From: Mycolicibacterium arenosum | GTDB taxonomy: Bacteria > Actinomycetota > Actinomycetes > Mycobacteriales > Mycobacteriaceae | Direction: 5' to 3' | NCBI RefSeq assembly: GCF_024320865.1 | Contig: NZ_JANDBD010000004.1 | Span: 496,001-560,000 of the forward strand | DNA: 64,000 nucleotides | Shown here: piece by piece, positions 1 through 7,671 of the stretch | Position numbering within the stretch: the first letter of the stretch is position 1 | Layout: each line of letters starts with the position of its first letter | Position numbers and translations under genes: made by a program | The notes under the pieces: model-generated | What the model was told of the DNA's origin: nothing | Database searches by the model: none | The model's input: the letters and a program-made list of their open reading frames with translations, nothing else

Positions 1-658
1 TGGTCAGCGGTGCCTGTGCGATGTGCCGCGCGATCGACTCGACGCGGTCATCGAGTTCCGCCCGCGGCACCACTTCGTTGACGAGGCCGTACTCGAGTGC
101 CTTCTCGGCCTTCACCACCTCGGCGGTGTAGAGGTAGTACGCGGCGCGTCGCCAGTTCATGAACACCCACGGCTCGATGGAACACTCGCCCGACGGCATG
201 CCGAAGCCCTGCAGCGGCGGGTACGAGAAGTAGGCGTCGTCGGAGGCGATCACGATGTCGGTCGTCAGGCCGTAGTGCGTACCGCCCCCCAGGCAGTAGC
301 CGTGCACCTGGGCGATGGTCGGCTTGGAGAACTCCCACAGGTTCAGCGTGGGCTTGACGAAGAGGTCGGTCTGCGCCTTCCACGGCGTGCCGGTACGTGC
401 CGCACCCTCCGCGAAACTCGGATAGTCTCCTGCGTTGTCGCCGATCGCGTGCCCCGAGCAGAACCCCTTGCCGTTGGCCTTCAGGATCAGCACCTTGACG
501 TCGTAGTCGCGGTCGGCGTCCAGCAGTGCGGCGTCGACCTCCTCGGCGAGTTTCTGGTCCTGCGCGTTGGCCTTCTCGGGCCAGTTCAGCGTGATGCGCG
601 CGATCGGCCCCGCCTTCTCGTAGATGATCCGCTCGCGGGTCTCCGGTCCGAAGTCCAT
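1..658 (-). CDS. Enoyl-CoA hydratase/isomerase (crotonase), C-terminus cut by window edge
   Basis: Crotonase-superfamily enzyme that would hydrate or isomerise an enoyl-CoA during beta-oxidation. 219 residues are visible from the ATG; the C-terminal helices (about 60 residues) lie outside the window. Residues 63-72 (GKGFCSGHAI) and 120-126 (GYCLGGG) are the two oxyanion-hole loops that hold the thioester carbonyl. The closest relative in the window is the protein at 7672-8505, which shares the GKGFCxGH and WEFxKPTIxQxHGYCxGGG blocks, so the two are paralogues. The start has AAGGAG upstream and lies 20 nt after the stop of the lipoyl protein, making this the last visible gene of the minus operon. 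Substrate is not known. Confidence 0.93.
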   Translation of the reverse strand, partial: MDFGPETRERIIYEKAGPIARITLNWPEKANAQDQKLAEEVDAALLDADRDYDVKVLILKANGKGFCSGHAIGDNAGDYPSFAEGAARTGTPWKAQTDLFVKPTLNLWEFSKPTIAQVHGYCLGGGTHYGLTTDIVIASDDAYFSYPPLQGFGMPSGECSIEPWVFMNWRRAAYYLYTAEVVKAEKALEYGLVNEVVPRAELDDRVESIARHIAQAPLT

Positions 659-678
659 CAGTTGCTCTCCTTGTCGAA

Positions 679-915
679 TCAACCTGTGATGACGCCGATG
701 TCGGCGCCGATGTCGTAGACGGTTCCGACCTCGCCGGTCCACGTGACGATGCCCGTCGCGCCGGCTTCGATCTCCTGGTCGACCTTCTCGGTGGCGATCA
801 CGAACAGCGGGTCGCCCTCGTCGACGTGCGCGCCGGATTCGACCAGCAACTCGGTGAGCTCGGCTTCGGAGACGGCCACCGACACCCTGGGGATGCGAAC
901 GACGAAGTCAGCCAT
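679..915 (-). CDS. Free-standing lipoyl-domain (biotinyl/lipoyl attachment) protein
   Basis: 78-residue protein consisting of a single lipoyl domain: a flattened beta-barrel with the attachment lysine in the tight turn ATEKVDQE (Lys44), followed by the mirror-image strand pattern ending in GADIGVI. In 2-oxoacid dehydrogenase complexes such a domain is fused to an E2 acyltransferase core and carries the acyl group on lipoamide; here there is no peripheral-subunit-binding domain and no catalytic domain, and none is encoded elsewhere in the window. The ATG overlaps the end of the E1-beta gene by 8 nt, so the products are co-translated and probably form one system. It could instead be biotinylated, but the TEKV context and the E1 neighbours favour lipoate. 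Confidence 0.9.
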   Translation of the reverse strand: MADFVVRIPRVSVAVSEAELTELLVESGAHVDEGDPLFVIATEKVDQEIEAGATGIVTWTGEVGTVYDIGADIGVITG

Positions 916-1915
916 GGACACTCGCCGCCGACGGCGTGAGCGTGCGCAGCGCGGCCTCGACGAGACGGGCCGGTGACGGCAGCACCGCCGCCTCGAGTGC
1001 GGCGGCGGCGGGGGTCGGCACGAACTTCGCGCCGACCCGTTCGACGGGTGCCTCGAGTCGGCCGAACAGTTCCTTCGACAGGATGGCGGCGATCTCGGCG
1101 CCGGGACCCGCGAACTCCACGGCGTGGTGGGCGACCACGGCACGGCGGGTGCGGCCCACGGATTCGACGATGGTCTCGACGTCCAACGGCACCAGCGTGC
1201 GCAGGTCGACGACCTCGGCGCCGACGTCGTGCTCGGACTGCAGTGTCTCGGCGGCCTTCAGGGCGTCGTGCACGCTGCGCCCGTAGGCGATGAACGTGAC
1301 GTCGGTGCCCGGCCGCTTGACGTCGGCCCGCCCCAATGGAATCGAGAAGCCGGGATCGGTCGGCACCGCGCCCTTGACCCCCTGCAGCCGGATCGTCTCG
1401 ATGAACAGGCAGGGGTCCTCGTCGAAGATCGCCGACGTCAGCAGTCCCTTACCGTCGCGGGGGGTGGACGGGATGATCACCTTCATTCCCGGCACGTGCA
1501 TGAACCACGCCTCCAGCGACTGCGAATGCGTTGCGCCGGTGGCCAGTCCGCCGTACACCTGGGTGCGGACGGTGAGCGGCGCCGTCGTTCTGCCCGCCGT
1601 CATGAACCGCATCTTCGCCGCGTTGTTGATCAGCTGGTCGGCGGCGATCCCGATGAAGTCCATGATCATGATCTCGGCAACCGGAAGGAGACCGTCGACG
1701 GCGGCGCCGATGGCGGCACCCACGATGGCGGCCTCCGAGATCGGGGTGTCGAGCACGCGATCGTGCCCGTACTTCGTCGACAGCCCCGCGGTCGGGCCCG
1801 ACGCGCCGGGGTCGGCGATGTCCTCCCCGAGCAGGAACACCCGCTCGTCGGCTGCCAGCGCCTGATCGAGCGCGAGGTTCAGCGCCTCGCGCATGGTCAT
1901 CTGCTGCTCGGTCAT
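908..1915 (-). CDS. 2-oxoacid dehydrogenase E1 component, beta subunit
   Basis: 335 residues with the transketolase pyrimidine-binding fold followed by the transketolase C-terminal domain, as in PdhB/AcoB/BkdB. LGEDIADPG near residue 30 carries the Glu that activates thiamine diphosphate, and EAAIVGAAIGAAVDG and the later GRTRRAVVAHHAV are family signatures. With E1-alpha (next gene upstream) it forms the alpha2beta2 thiamine-dependent decarboxylase that loads an acyl group onto lipoate. ATG at 1915 is preferred because AGGAG sits 7 nt away; an in-frame GTG lies one codon earlier. The gap to the E1-alpha stop is 11 nt. Whether the acid is pyruvate, acetoin-like or a branched 2-oxoacid from the pathway cannot be told from sequence. 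Confidence 0.93.
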   Translation of the reverse strand: MTEQQMTMREALNLALDQALAADERVFLLGEDIADPGASGPTAGLSTKYGHDRVLDTPISEAAIVGAAIGAAVDGLLPVAEIMIMDFIGIAADQLINNAAKMRFMTAGRTTAPLTVRTQVYGGLATGATHSQSLEAWFMHVPGMKVIIPSTPRDGKGLLTSAIFDEDPCLFIETIRLQGVKGAVPTDPGFSIPLGRADVKRPGTDVTFIAYGRSVHDALKAAETLQSEHDVGAEVVDLRTLVPLDVETIVESVGRTRRAVVAHHAVEFAGPGAEIAAILSKELFGRLEAPVERVGAKFVPTPAAAALEAAVLPSPARLVEAALRTLTPSAASVHG

Positions 1916-1926
1916 CACCGGACTCC

Positions 1927-2907
1927 TCAGACGGGGAACGCGATCGGGTGGGCGTACACATCGCGGTCCAGTTCGTCGACAGCGGGGGCCGGCGCGGCCA
2001 TGACGGTGCGCAGCGCGTCCTCCACGGCGGTGAGCGCCCCCTCGTCGACGCGGGCGAGTTCGTCGTCGGTGCAGACCCCGGCCTCGAGCAACAGGGCGCG
2101 GAACCGGGGTACCGGATCGGCCGCCTTCGCCGCCTCCAGTTGCTCGGGCGGGATGTACTTCATCCGATCACCGAAGTAGTGGCCGCGGAACCGGAACGTC
2201 ACGCATTCGAGCAGGGTCGGACCGGCCCCGGTGCGTGCCCTGCCCACCGCCTCGGCGAGCGCCTCGGTGACCGCCACCGGATCGTTGCCGTCGACGCGCA
2301 CTCCGGGCATGCCGTAACCGGCCGCTCGGTCTGCGACGTGCGCGATCTTCATCGTGTCGGAGGTGGGGGTCATCTCCGCGTACAGGTTGTTCTGGCAGAC
2401 GAACACCACCGGCAGATCCCACAGCGCGGCCATGTTCGCGGCCTCGTGGAAGGAGCCGGTGTTGGTCGCGCCGTCCCCGAAGCTCACCACCGTCACGCGG
2501 TCGAGGCCCTTGCGCTTGGCCGCCATCGCCAAGCCGACGGCGACCGGCGGTCCCGCACCGACGATGCCGGTCGACAGCATCACCCCCGCTTCGGGTTTGG
2601 CGATGTGCATGGTGCCGCCCTTGCCGCGGCTGGCGCCGACGGTGCGCCCCATCATCTCGCCGTAGATCTCCTCGAGCGGTACGCCCTTGCCGATCAGGTC
2701 GTGCAGGCCGCGGTACGTCGTGACGAGTTGATCGTCGGTGCGCAGCGTTACGCCCATCGCGGCGGCGATCGCCTCCTGCCCGCGCGACGGCCAGTACACG
2801 GCCTGGAACTCGCCGGTGCCGATGCCCTTGCTCAACCGGTCGTCGGCCGCCTTCATCAGGGCCATCAGCGCGTAGAGGCGCGTGCGAGTAGCGTTGTCGG
2901 GAATCAC
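1927..2907 (-). CDS. 2-oxoacid dehydrogenase E1 component, alpha subunit
   Basis: 326 residues with the thiamine diphosphate-binding motif GDGATN at 144-149 running to the CQNN at 171-174, the classical GDG-x(about 27)-NN signature of E1-alpha enzymes. MHIAKPEAGVMLSTGIVGAGPPVAVG and FRGHYFGD are also family hallmarks; the RGHxxGD segment matches acetoin and branched-chain type E1-alpha. It decarboxylates a 2-oxoacid with the beta subunit encoded directly downstream. Its ATG overlaps the stop of the upstream small gene (ATGA, 4 nt), indicating translational coupling. Located in a minus operon with an SDR, a lipoyl protein and a crotonase. Confidence 0.94.
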   Translation of the reverse strand: MIPDNATRTRLYALMALMKAADDRLSKGIGTGEFQAVYWPSRGQEAIAAAMGVTLRTDDQLVTTYRGLHDLIGKGVPLEEIYGEMMGRTVGASRGKGGTMHIAKPEAGVMLSTGIVGAGPPVAVGLAMAAKRKGLDRVTVVSFGDGATNTGSFHEAANMAALWDLPVVFVCQNNLYAEMTPTSDTMKIAHVADRAAGYGMPGVRVDGNDPVAVTEALAEAVGRARTGAGPTLLECVTFRFRGHYFGDRMKYIPPEQLEAAKAADPVPRFRALLLEAGVCTDDELARVDEGALTAVEDALRTVMAAPAPAVDELDRDVYAHPIAFPV

Positions 2908-3224
2908 TTCTCGTACGATCCGATCTCGCGGTACACCTTCGGAATCGGCGCCGGGTCGTCCATGCTGAGGTACTGCAGTGACGACATCCTGCCGCTCGCG
3001 CCCAGCTCTTGCAGGCGGCCCACCACCGCGTCGAGATCGTCGGTGTCCAGTTCGTAGATCGCGACGAAGGGTCCCTCGCCGTCGATGGGAGCGAAGCGCC
3101 GCGCACCGACGATGCCCTCCACGGAGCAGATCTCCTCGAGATGCACGTCGTTGTACCAGTTCTGGTACTCCGCCTCGACGTCCGGCGACCGCGGCATGGT
3201 CTCGAGGAAGATGATGCCCTTCAC
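2904..3224 (-). CDS. Small ferredoxin-fold (dimeric alpha-beta barrel/EthD-like) protein
   Basis: 106 residues with the pattern beta-strand (KGIIFLETMPRS), helix with YQNWYNDVHLEEICSVEG, strand (GARRFAPI), then a second beta-alpha-beta unit. The W-x-N-D-x-H-L-E motif before a strand is typical of EthD/DUF4286-like dimeric alpha-beta barrel proteins that accompany oxidative catabolic operons. Molecular function is unknown; a role in binding or isomerising a pathway intermediate is inferred only from context. GTG at 3224 is chosen because it overlaps the SDR stop as GTGA, and the C-terminus overlaps the next start as ATGA. An in-frame upstream ATG at 3257 would overlap the SDR far more deeply. 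Confidence 0.85.
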   Translation of the reverse strand: MKGIIFLETMPRSPDVEAEYQNWYNDVHLEEICSVEGIVGARRFAPIDGEGPFVAIYELDTDDLDAVVGRLQELGASGRMSSLQYLSMDDPAPIPKVYREIGSYEK

Positions 3225-4084
3225 AGTCCCCTCCAGGTCCTGGCCTTCACGCCGCATCCGCCGTCGACGGCGATCTGTTGGCCCGTCACGTACCGCGCGG
3301 CATCCGAAGCCAGGAACAGCACCAGCTCGCTGATGTCCTCGGGTTCGACGTAGGGGATCGGCATGGCCTGCAGCACGGGGAACACCAGTTCGGCGTCCTC
3401 GCGGGTGGGCTCCTGGAGGTCCGGACGGAACGCGCGGTACATCGGCGGGCTGTGCAGCATGTCGGTGTTGACGTTGGTGGGATGCACGCCGTTGACCCGG
3501 ATGCTCTTCGGCGCCATCTGCAGCGCCAGGTCGTTGACGTAGTGCGCAACAACCTGTTTGGCGAATCCGTAGCCCGCGCCGCCGCTACCCGCGTCGATGC
3601 CGCCGGTGTTGTTGGCGGCCAGCGCCGCCGCCATCGACCCGGTGATGACGATCGACGCTCCGGACCGCAGGTGCTTCACGCTGGCGTGGACGAGGTTGAG
3701 GACGCCGATCAGATCGACGTCGACCGCGTCCACGAACGCCTCGATCCCCTGCCCCGCCGTCAACGGCGCGATGCCGGCGTTGGCCACCACGATGTCGAGC
3801 TTTCCGAACTCGGCGACACCCCGGTCGATGGCCGCCGACAACGCGGCGCGGTCGCGGACGTCGGCGATCTCGGTGTACGCCCGCCGGCCCTCCTTCTCTA
3901 CCAACCGTGCCGTCTCGTCGAGGTCCTCGGGCCGCGACAGCGGGTACTCGTTGCTGGCGATGTCCGCGCAGATGTCGACGGCGATGACGTCCGCGCCCTC
4001 GGCCGCGAGGAGCTGCGCGTGCGACCGACCCTGTCCTCGCGCCGCACCGCTGATCAGCGCCACCTTGCCGTCCACCCGGCCCAT
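3221..4084 (-). CDS. Mycofactocin-type short-chain dehydrogenase/reductase
   Basis: 287-residue SDR. GAARGQGRSHA at the N-terminus is the NAD-binding glycine motif in the form characteristic of the mycofactocin-coupled SDR family (TIGR03971 type), followed by VDIC, an insert with YPLSRPEDL, DVRD, and VANAGI. The catalytic Ser is in VITGSMA and the Tyr-Lys pair in YGFAK. Members oxidise alcohols with tightly held NAD that is recycled through mycofactocin instead of free NAD. The ATG is preceded by GGAGGTGA. First gene of the minus operon, divergent from the acyl-CoA dehydrogenase operon. No mycofactocin biosynthesis genes are in the window, so dependence on the cofactor is inferred from family signatures. 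Confidence 0.93.
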   Translation of the reverse strand: MGRVDGKVALISGAARGQGRSHAQLLAAEGADVIAVDICADIASNEYPLSRPEDLDETARLVEKEGRRAYTEIADVRDRAALSAAIDRGVAEFGKLDIVVANAGIAPLTAGQGIEAFVDAVDVDLIGVLNLVHASVKHLRSGASIVITGSMAAALAANNTGGIDAGSGGAGYGFAKQVVAHYVNDLALQMAPKSIRVNGVHPTNVNTDMLHSPPMYRAFRPDLQEPTREDAELVFPVLQAMPIPYVEPEDISELVLFLASDAARYVTGQQIAVDGGCGVKARTWRGL

Positions 4085-4176
4085 CACGTCACCTCCGTTG
4101 TCGCAAAGTTCTAGGCCTACCCTAGCTATACTTGCTAAAACTATAAAGAAACAATCCGAGCCGAATGTAGGACATC
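4085..4176. promoter_or_regulatory. Divergent promoter region with candidate operator
   Basis: 92-nt intergenic region between the SDR operon (minus) and the acyl-CoA dehydrogenase operon (plus). An AT-rich core at 4125-4141 reads GCTATACTTGCTAAAAC; a TATACT box at 4127-4132 could be the -10 for the plus gene. A perfect 8-bp palindrome TAGGCCTA lies at 4112-4119. The 4125-4141 motif resembles sites at 11612-11628 and 23177-23193, so a shared regulator is possible. Confidence 0.5.
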
Positions 4177-5364
4177 GTGGACTTCTCGTATCCGGCGCCA
4201 GTGCAGTCCTTCCGCAGAGAACTGCGCGCCTGGCTTTCGGAGCACCTGACCGACGACGTCGTCGCCGCGGGCCGCCTGCGCGGCGAGGATGCCGAGGCGC
4301 TCGCACTGCGCCGCGCCTGGGACGCGACCGTGGCCGATGCGGGCTGGGGCGCGGTGTCGTGGCCGCGCGAGTACGGTGGCCGCGGCGCGTCGGTGCTGGA
4401 GCAACTCGCCTACGCCGAGGAGATCGCGCGAATCCGAGCGCCGTTGCCGCTCAACGTGATCGGACTCAACAACATCGGTCCGGCGATCATGCACTTCGGC
4501 ACCGAGGAGCAGAAGCAACGACTGCTCCCCCGGATGGTGCGCGCGGACGACATCTGGTGTCAGGGCATGTCCGAACCGGAGGCGGGGTCGGACCTCGCGG
4601 CGCTGCGGACTCGCGCCGTGCGAGATGGTGACCACTTCGTCGTCAACGGCCAGAAGATCTGGACCTCACTCGGCCACCACGCCGACTGGTGTCAGCTCTA
4701 CGTCCGGACGGATCCCGACGCCCGCAAGCACGCGGGCATCTCGTGCCTCATCGTCGACATGACGCTGCCCGGCATCGAGGCGCGACCCCTGGTGACGCTC
4801 AACGGCGCAACGGACTTCGCCGAGGTGTTCTTCCACGACGTCCGCGTGCCCGCCGACGCTCTGCTGGGTCCGCTGCACGGCGGCTGGGGAGTCGCCACCA
4901 CGACGCTGAGCCACGAACGGGCGGGCGCGGCGCGGCTGTACGCGGCGCTGCAACTGCAGCTGACCGACCTCGTCGCCGACCTGGCCGCCCATTCGGTGGA
5001 CGGCAGGCCCGTACTCGAGGACAGCGCGACGCTGCGTCGGCTCGGCGAGATCGCCGTCGACGTCGACTACCTCGAACTGCTCTGCAAGCGCGCGATCTCG
5101 GCGGCTCTGCACGGGGGTGACGCGGACGGGACCGGGGCGAGCGAAGCGACGGGGGGAGGCGCAGCGAGCCTCGCCAAGAGCGTGTGGGCCGAAACCGGGC
5201 AGCGGATGGCCGAATTCGCCTATGACGTGCTCGGCGAGCGCCAGGCCACCGACCGGTGGAGCGAGCAGCGGCTCTCGTCGCGGTCTCTGACGATCGCGGG
5301 TGGCACCACGCAGATCACCAAGGGGATAACCGCGGTGCGAGTGCTCGGACTACCGCGGGGTTGA
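4177..5364 (+). CDS. Acyl-CoA dehydrogenase, large subunit of a probable heteromeric pair
   Basis: 395-residue FAD-dependent acyl-CoA dehydrogenase. Seen: the N-terminal helical domain, the middle beta domain motif WCQGMSEPEAGSDLAALRT that binds FAD and substrate, GQKIWTS, and the C-terminal LTIAGGTTQITKG helix. LSHERAG near residue 245 carries a Glu where isovaleryl-type enzymes place the catalytic base. The next gene encodes a shorter homologue, the arrangement of alpha2beta2 FadE pairs in steroid side-chain degradation. Residues 315-335 are a Gly/Ala-rich insert (GGDADGTGASEATGGG) not usual for the family. Start is GTG at 4177. Oxidises an acyl-CoA to the 2,3-enoyl-CoA. Confidence 0.94.
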   Translation: MDFSYPAPVQSFRRELRAWLSEHLTDDVVAAGRLRGEDAEALALRRAWDATVADAGWGAVSWPREYGGRGASVLEQLAYAEEIARIRAPLPLNVIGLNNIGPAIMHFGTEEQKQRLLPRMVRADDIWCQGMSEPEAGSDLAALRTRAVRDGDHFVVNGQKIWTSLGHHADWCQLYVRTDPDARKHAGISCLIVDMTLPGIEARPLVTLNGATDFAEVFFHDVRVPADALLGPLHGGWGVATTTLSHERAGAARLYAALQLQLTDLVADLAAHSVDGRPVLEDSATLRRLGEIAVDVDYLELLCKRAISAALHGGDADGTGASEATGGGAASLAKSVWAETGQRMAEFAYDVLGERQATDRWSEQRLSSRSLTIAGGTTQITKGITAVRVLGLPRG

Positions 5365-5377
5365 GTGAAGGAGCGAT

Positions 5378-6439
5378 GTGAACCTCGAACTCACCGACGA
5401 GCAGCTCGCGCTGCGCGACACCGTGCGCCGCTTCCTCGCCGAGCACGCGGGCATCGGCGCCCACGTCCGCCCCCTGCTGGACGACCCGACGGGCAGCACC
5501 GACGAGGTGTGGCGGGGCCTGGCCGACCTCGGCGCCACCGGGGTGCTGGTGCCCGAGGAACACGGCGGCGCCGGCTTGACCGTGGTCGACGCCGGCGTCG
5601 TCGCCGAGGCACTCGGTGCAGCGCTGTATCCGGGGCCGTGGCTCTCAACCGCCGTCGCGGCGGCGCGTGCCCTGACCCTGGTCGACGACCCGTCGCTGCT
5701 CGGCGGCATCGCCGACGGGACGACGGTCGCCACCGTCGCGCTCGGTGGGCTAGAACGGCTCGAGTCCACCGGGTCGACACTGTCCGGCGAGCTGACCTCC
5801 GTGCCCGACGCCGCAGCCGCCACCGCGCTGCTGGTGTTCGCCGACGGTGCGCTCTGGGCCGTCGACCCGACGAGCCCCGGCATCACCGTCACACCGCGGC
5901 GCCACGTGGACCCGACCCGCAAGCTGTTCGACGCACGCCTGACCGGCGTGCCCGCCCGTCGGCTCGGAGACACCCCCGCCGCCGTGGTCGACGCCGTCAC
6001 CGACGACGTGCTGATCGCCTCCGCAGCCGACGCGCTGGGAGCCGCGGACGCCGTGATGCACCTGGCCATCGAGTACGCGAAGGTGCGCACCCAGTTCGGC
6101 GCGCCCATCGGCAGCTTCCAGGCCGTCCAGCACCTGTGCGTCGACATGTACGAGACCGTCGAGCTCGCGAGGGGCGGTGTGCTGCACGCACTGTGGGCCG
6201 CCGACGGCGCCGATGCCGACGAGCGGCACCTCGCGGCCCTGCGCGCCAAGGCGTTCGCGGCCCGGCTGGCGAGCGTCGGCGATCTCGCGATCCAGGTGTT
6301 CGGCGGCATCGGCTACACGTGGGAGCACGACGCCCACCTCTACCTGAAACGGCTGCTCGGCTGGAGTGCCGCACACGGCGGGTCGGACCGCTACCTCGAG
6401 GCGATCGGAAGTCGACTCGCCACCGCAGAAGGGAACTGA
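5378..6439 (+). CDS. Acyl-CoA dehydrogenase, small subunit of a probable heteromeric pair
   Basis: 353 residues. The N-terminal helical and C-terminal domains are intact while the middle domain is shortened, and the EAGSD-type loop of the partner is absent. The C-terminus keeps KVRTQFGAPIGSFQAVQH and QVFGGIGYTWEHDAHLYLKR, which fit the FadE28-like partner subunit that completes the FAD site. It is therefore likely a structural partner of the protein encoded 13 nt upstream. GTG at 5378 is the start: AAGGAG is well placed, and the ATG two bases earlier runs straight into a TGA. Confidence 0.92.
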   Translation: MNLELTDEQLALRDTVRRFLAEHAGIGAHVRPLLDDPTGSTDEVWRGLADLGATGVLVPEEHGGAGLTVVDAGVVAEALGAALYPGPWLSTAVAAARALTLVDDPSLLGGIADGTTVATVALGGLERLESTGSTLSGELTSVPDAAAATALLVFADGALWAVDPTSPGITVTPRRHVDPTRKLFDARLTGVPARRLGDTPAAVVDAVTDDVLIASAADALGAADAVMHLAIEYAKVRTQFGAPIGSFQAVQHLCVDMYETVELARGGVLHALWAADGADADERHLAALRAKAFAARLASVGDLAIQVFGGIGYTWEHDAHLYLKRLLGWSAAHGGSDRYLEAIGSRLATAEGN

Positions 6440-6440
6440 G

Positions 6441-7661
6441 ATGTCCGAAGTGCTGCGCGGAGTGCGCGTCGTCGAACTCGCCTCGTGGACGTACGTACCG
6501 TCCGCCGGTGCGGCTCTTGCGGATTGGGGTGCCGACGTCATCAAGGTCGAGGACACCAAGGGTGGTGATCCGGGCCGTGCCCTCGTCATCGGCGGCTTCA
6601 CGAAGGAGAACGCCCGCGCGAAGATCGACTTCATCCTCGAGATCGGCAACCGCGGGAAGCGCAGCATCGCCGTCGACGTGAAGTCCGAGACAGGCCGTGA
6701 ACTGTTCGGCAAGCTGCTCGCGACGGCCGACGTGTTCCTCACCAACTGGCTGCCCGCCCCACTGGAACGCGCGCGGTTGACCGTCGACGACATCCGGTCG
6801 TTCAACCCGAACATCATCATCGCCCGCGGCACCGGCACCGGAGTGCGCGGGCCGGACCGCGACAAGGGCGGTTTCGACGCCGCCACCTATCTCTCCCGCG
6901 GCGGCGTCTCGTACACCATGACACCGTTCGGCACGGAGACGCCCGCGGTGCAGGGGCCGGGCTTCGGCGACCTGCAGGGTGGTATAACGCTGGCGGGCGG
7001 GGTGTGTGCCGCGCTGTTCCACCGCGAGAAGACGGGTGAGCCGTCGATCGTCGACTCCTCGCTTCTGGCACAGGCGATGTGGACGATCGCCCCGTCGATC
7101 TCGGTCGCCGACCTGTTCGACATCGACGGCATCCCCGGCGCCCCGCCGGGGCTCGCGATCAACCCGCTGGTCAACCGCTACAAGACGAAGGACGGCCGGT
7201 TCCTGCAGTTGGTGTTCCTCCAGCCGGACCGGTACTGGGCCGGCTTCTGCGAGCGGATCGGCCTGCCCGAACTGGCGACCGACGAGCGCTTCGTCCCGTC
7301 GAGCAACCTGATCGCCAACACGCCGGAGGCGTGCGCACTCATCGGGGACCGGATCGCCAGCGAGGACCTCGCCTACTGGCACGACGTTTTGGAGGACGAA
7401 CCCGGCGTGTGGGCCGCGCTCGCCACCCCCAAGGAGACGCTCAACGATCGGCAGGTCGAGCCGAACGGACACGTCGTTCACAACGTCGACGACTACGGCA
7501 ACGACTACCGGATCGTCGCCGCCCCCGTGCAATTCGACGAAACCCCGCCGGCCGCCGCGCGTGCGCCCGAACACGGGCAGCACACCGAGGAGATCCTTCT
7601 GGAGCTCGACCTCGACTGGGACGACATCTCGGCCGCGAAGGACAGCGGCGCAATCCTGTAG
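6441..7661 (+). CDS. Family III CoA-transferase (CaiB/BaiF)
   Basis: 406 residues of the formyl-CoA transferase family. LRGVRVVELASWTYVPSAGAALADWGADVIKVED is the family N-terminal nucleotide-binding-like fold (shown in parts: VVELASW, GADVIKVE), and FGDLQGGITLAGGVCAAL holds the Asp that forms the acyl-aspartyl anhydride with the substrate. It transfers CoA between organic acids, so it would activate a carboxylic acid of the pathway without ATP. The ATG follows the preceding stop by one base, placing it in the ACAD-ACAD-CoA-transferase-crotonase operon. Donor and acceptor acids cannot be read from sequence. Confidence 0.94.
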   Translation: MSEVLRGVRVVELASWTYVPSAGAALADWGADVIKVEDTKGGDPGRALVIGGFTKENARAKIDFILEIGNRGKRSIAVDVKSETGRELFGKLLATADVFLTNWLPAPLERARLTVDDIRSFNPNIIIARGTGTGVRGPDRDKGGFDAATYLSRGGVSYTMTPFGTETPAVQGPGFGDLQGGITLAGGVCAALFHREKTGEPSIVDSSLLAQAMWTIAPSISVADLFDIDGIPGAPPGLAINPLVNRYKTKDGRFLQLVFLQPDRYWAGFCERIGLPELATDERFVPSSNLIANTPEACALIGDRIASEDLAYWHDVLEDEPGVWAALATPKETLNDRQVEPNGHVVHNVDDYGNDYRIVAAPVQFDETPPAAARAPEHGQHTEEILLELDLDWDDISAAKDSGAIL

Positions 7662-7671
7662 GAGGTTCACC

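Noticed and set aside
1124..2179. Long open frame on the plus strand opposite the E1 genes
   Set aside because: Its composition (runs of Arg, Gly, His, Val) is typical of frames opposite GC-rich genes, and the minus strand has clear E1-alpha and E1-beta signatures.
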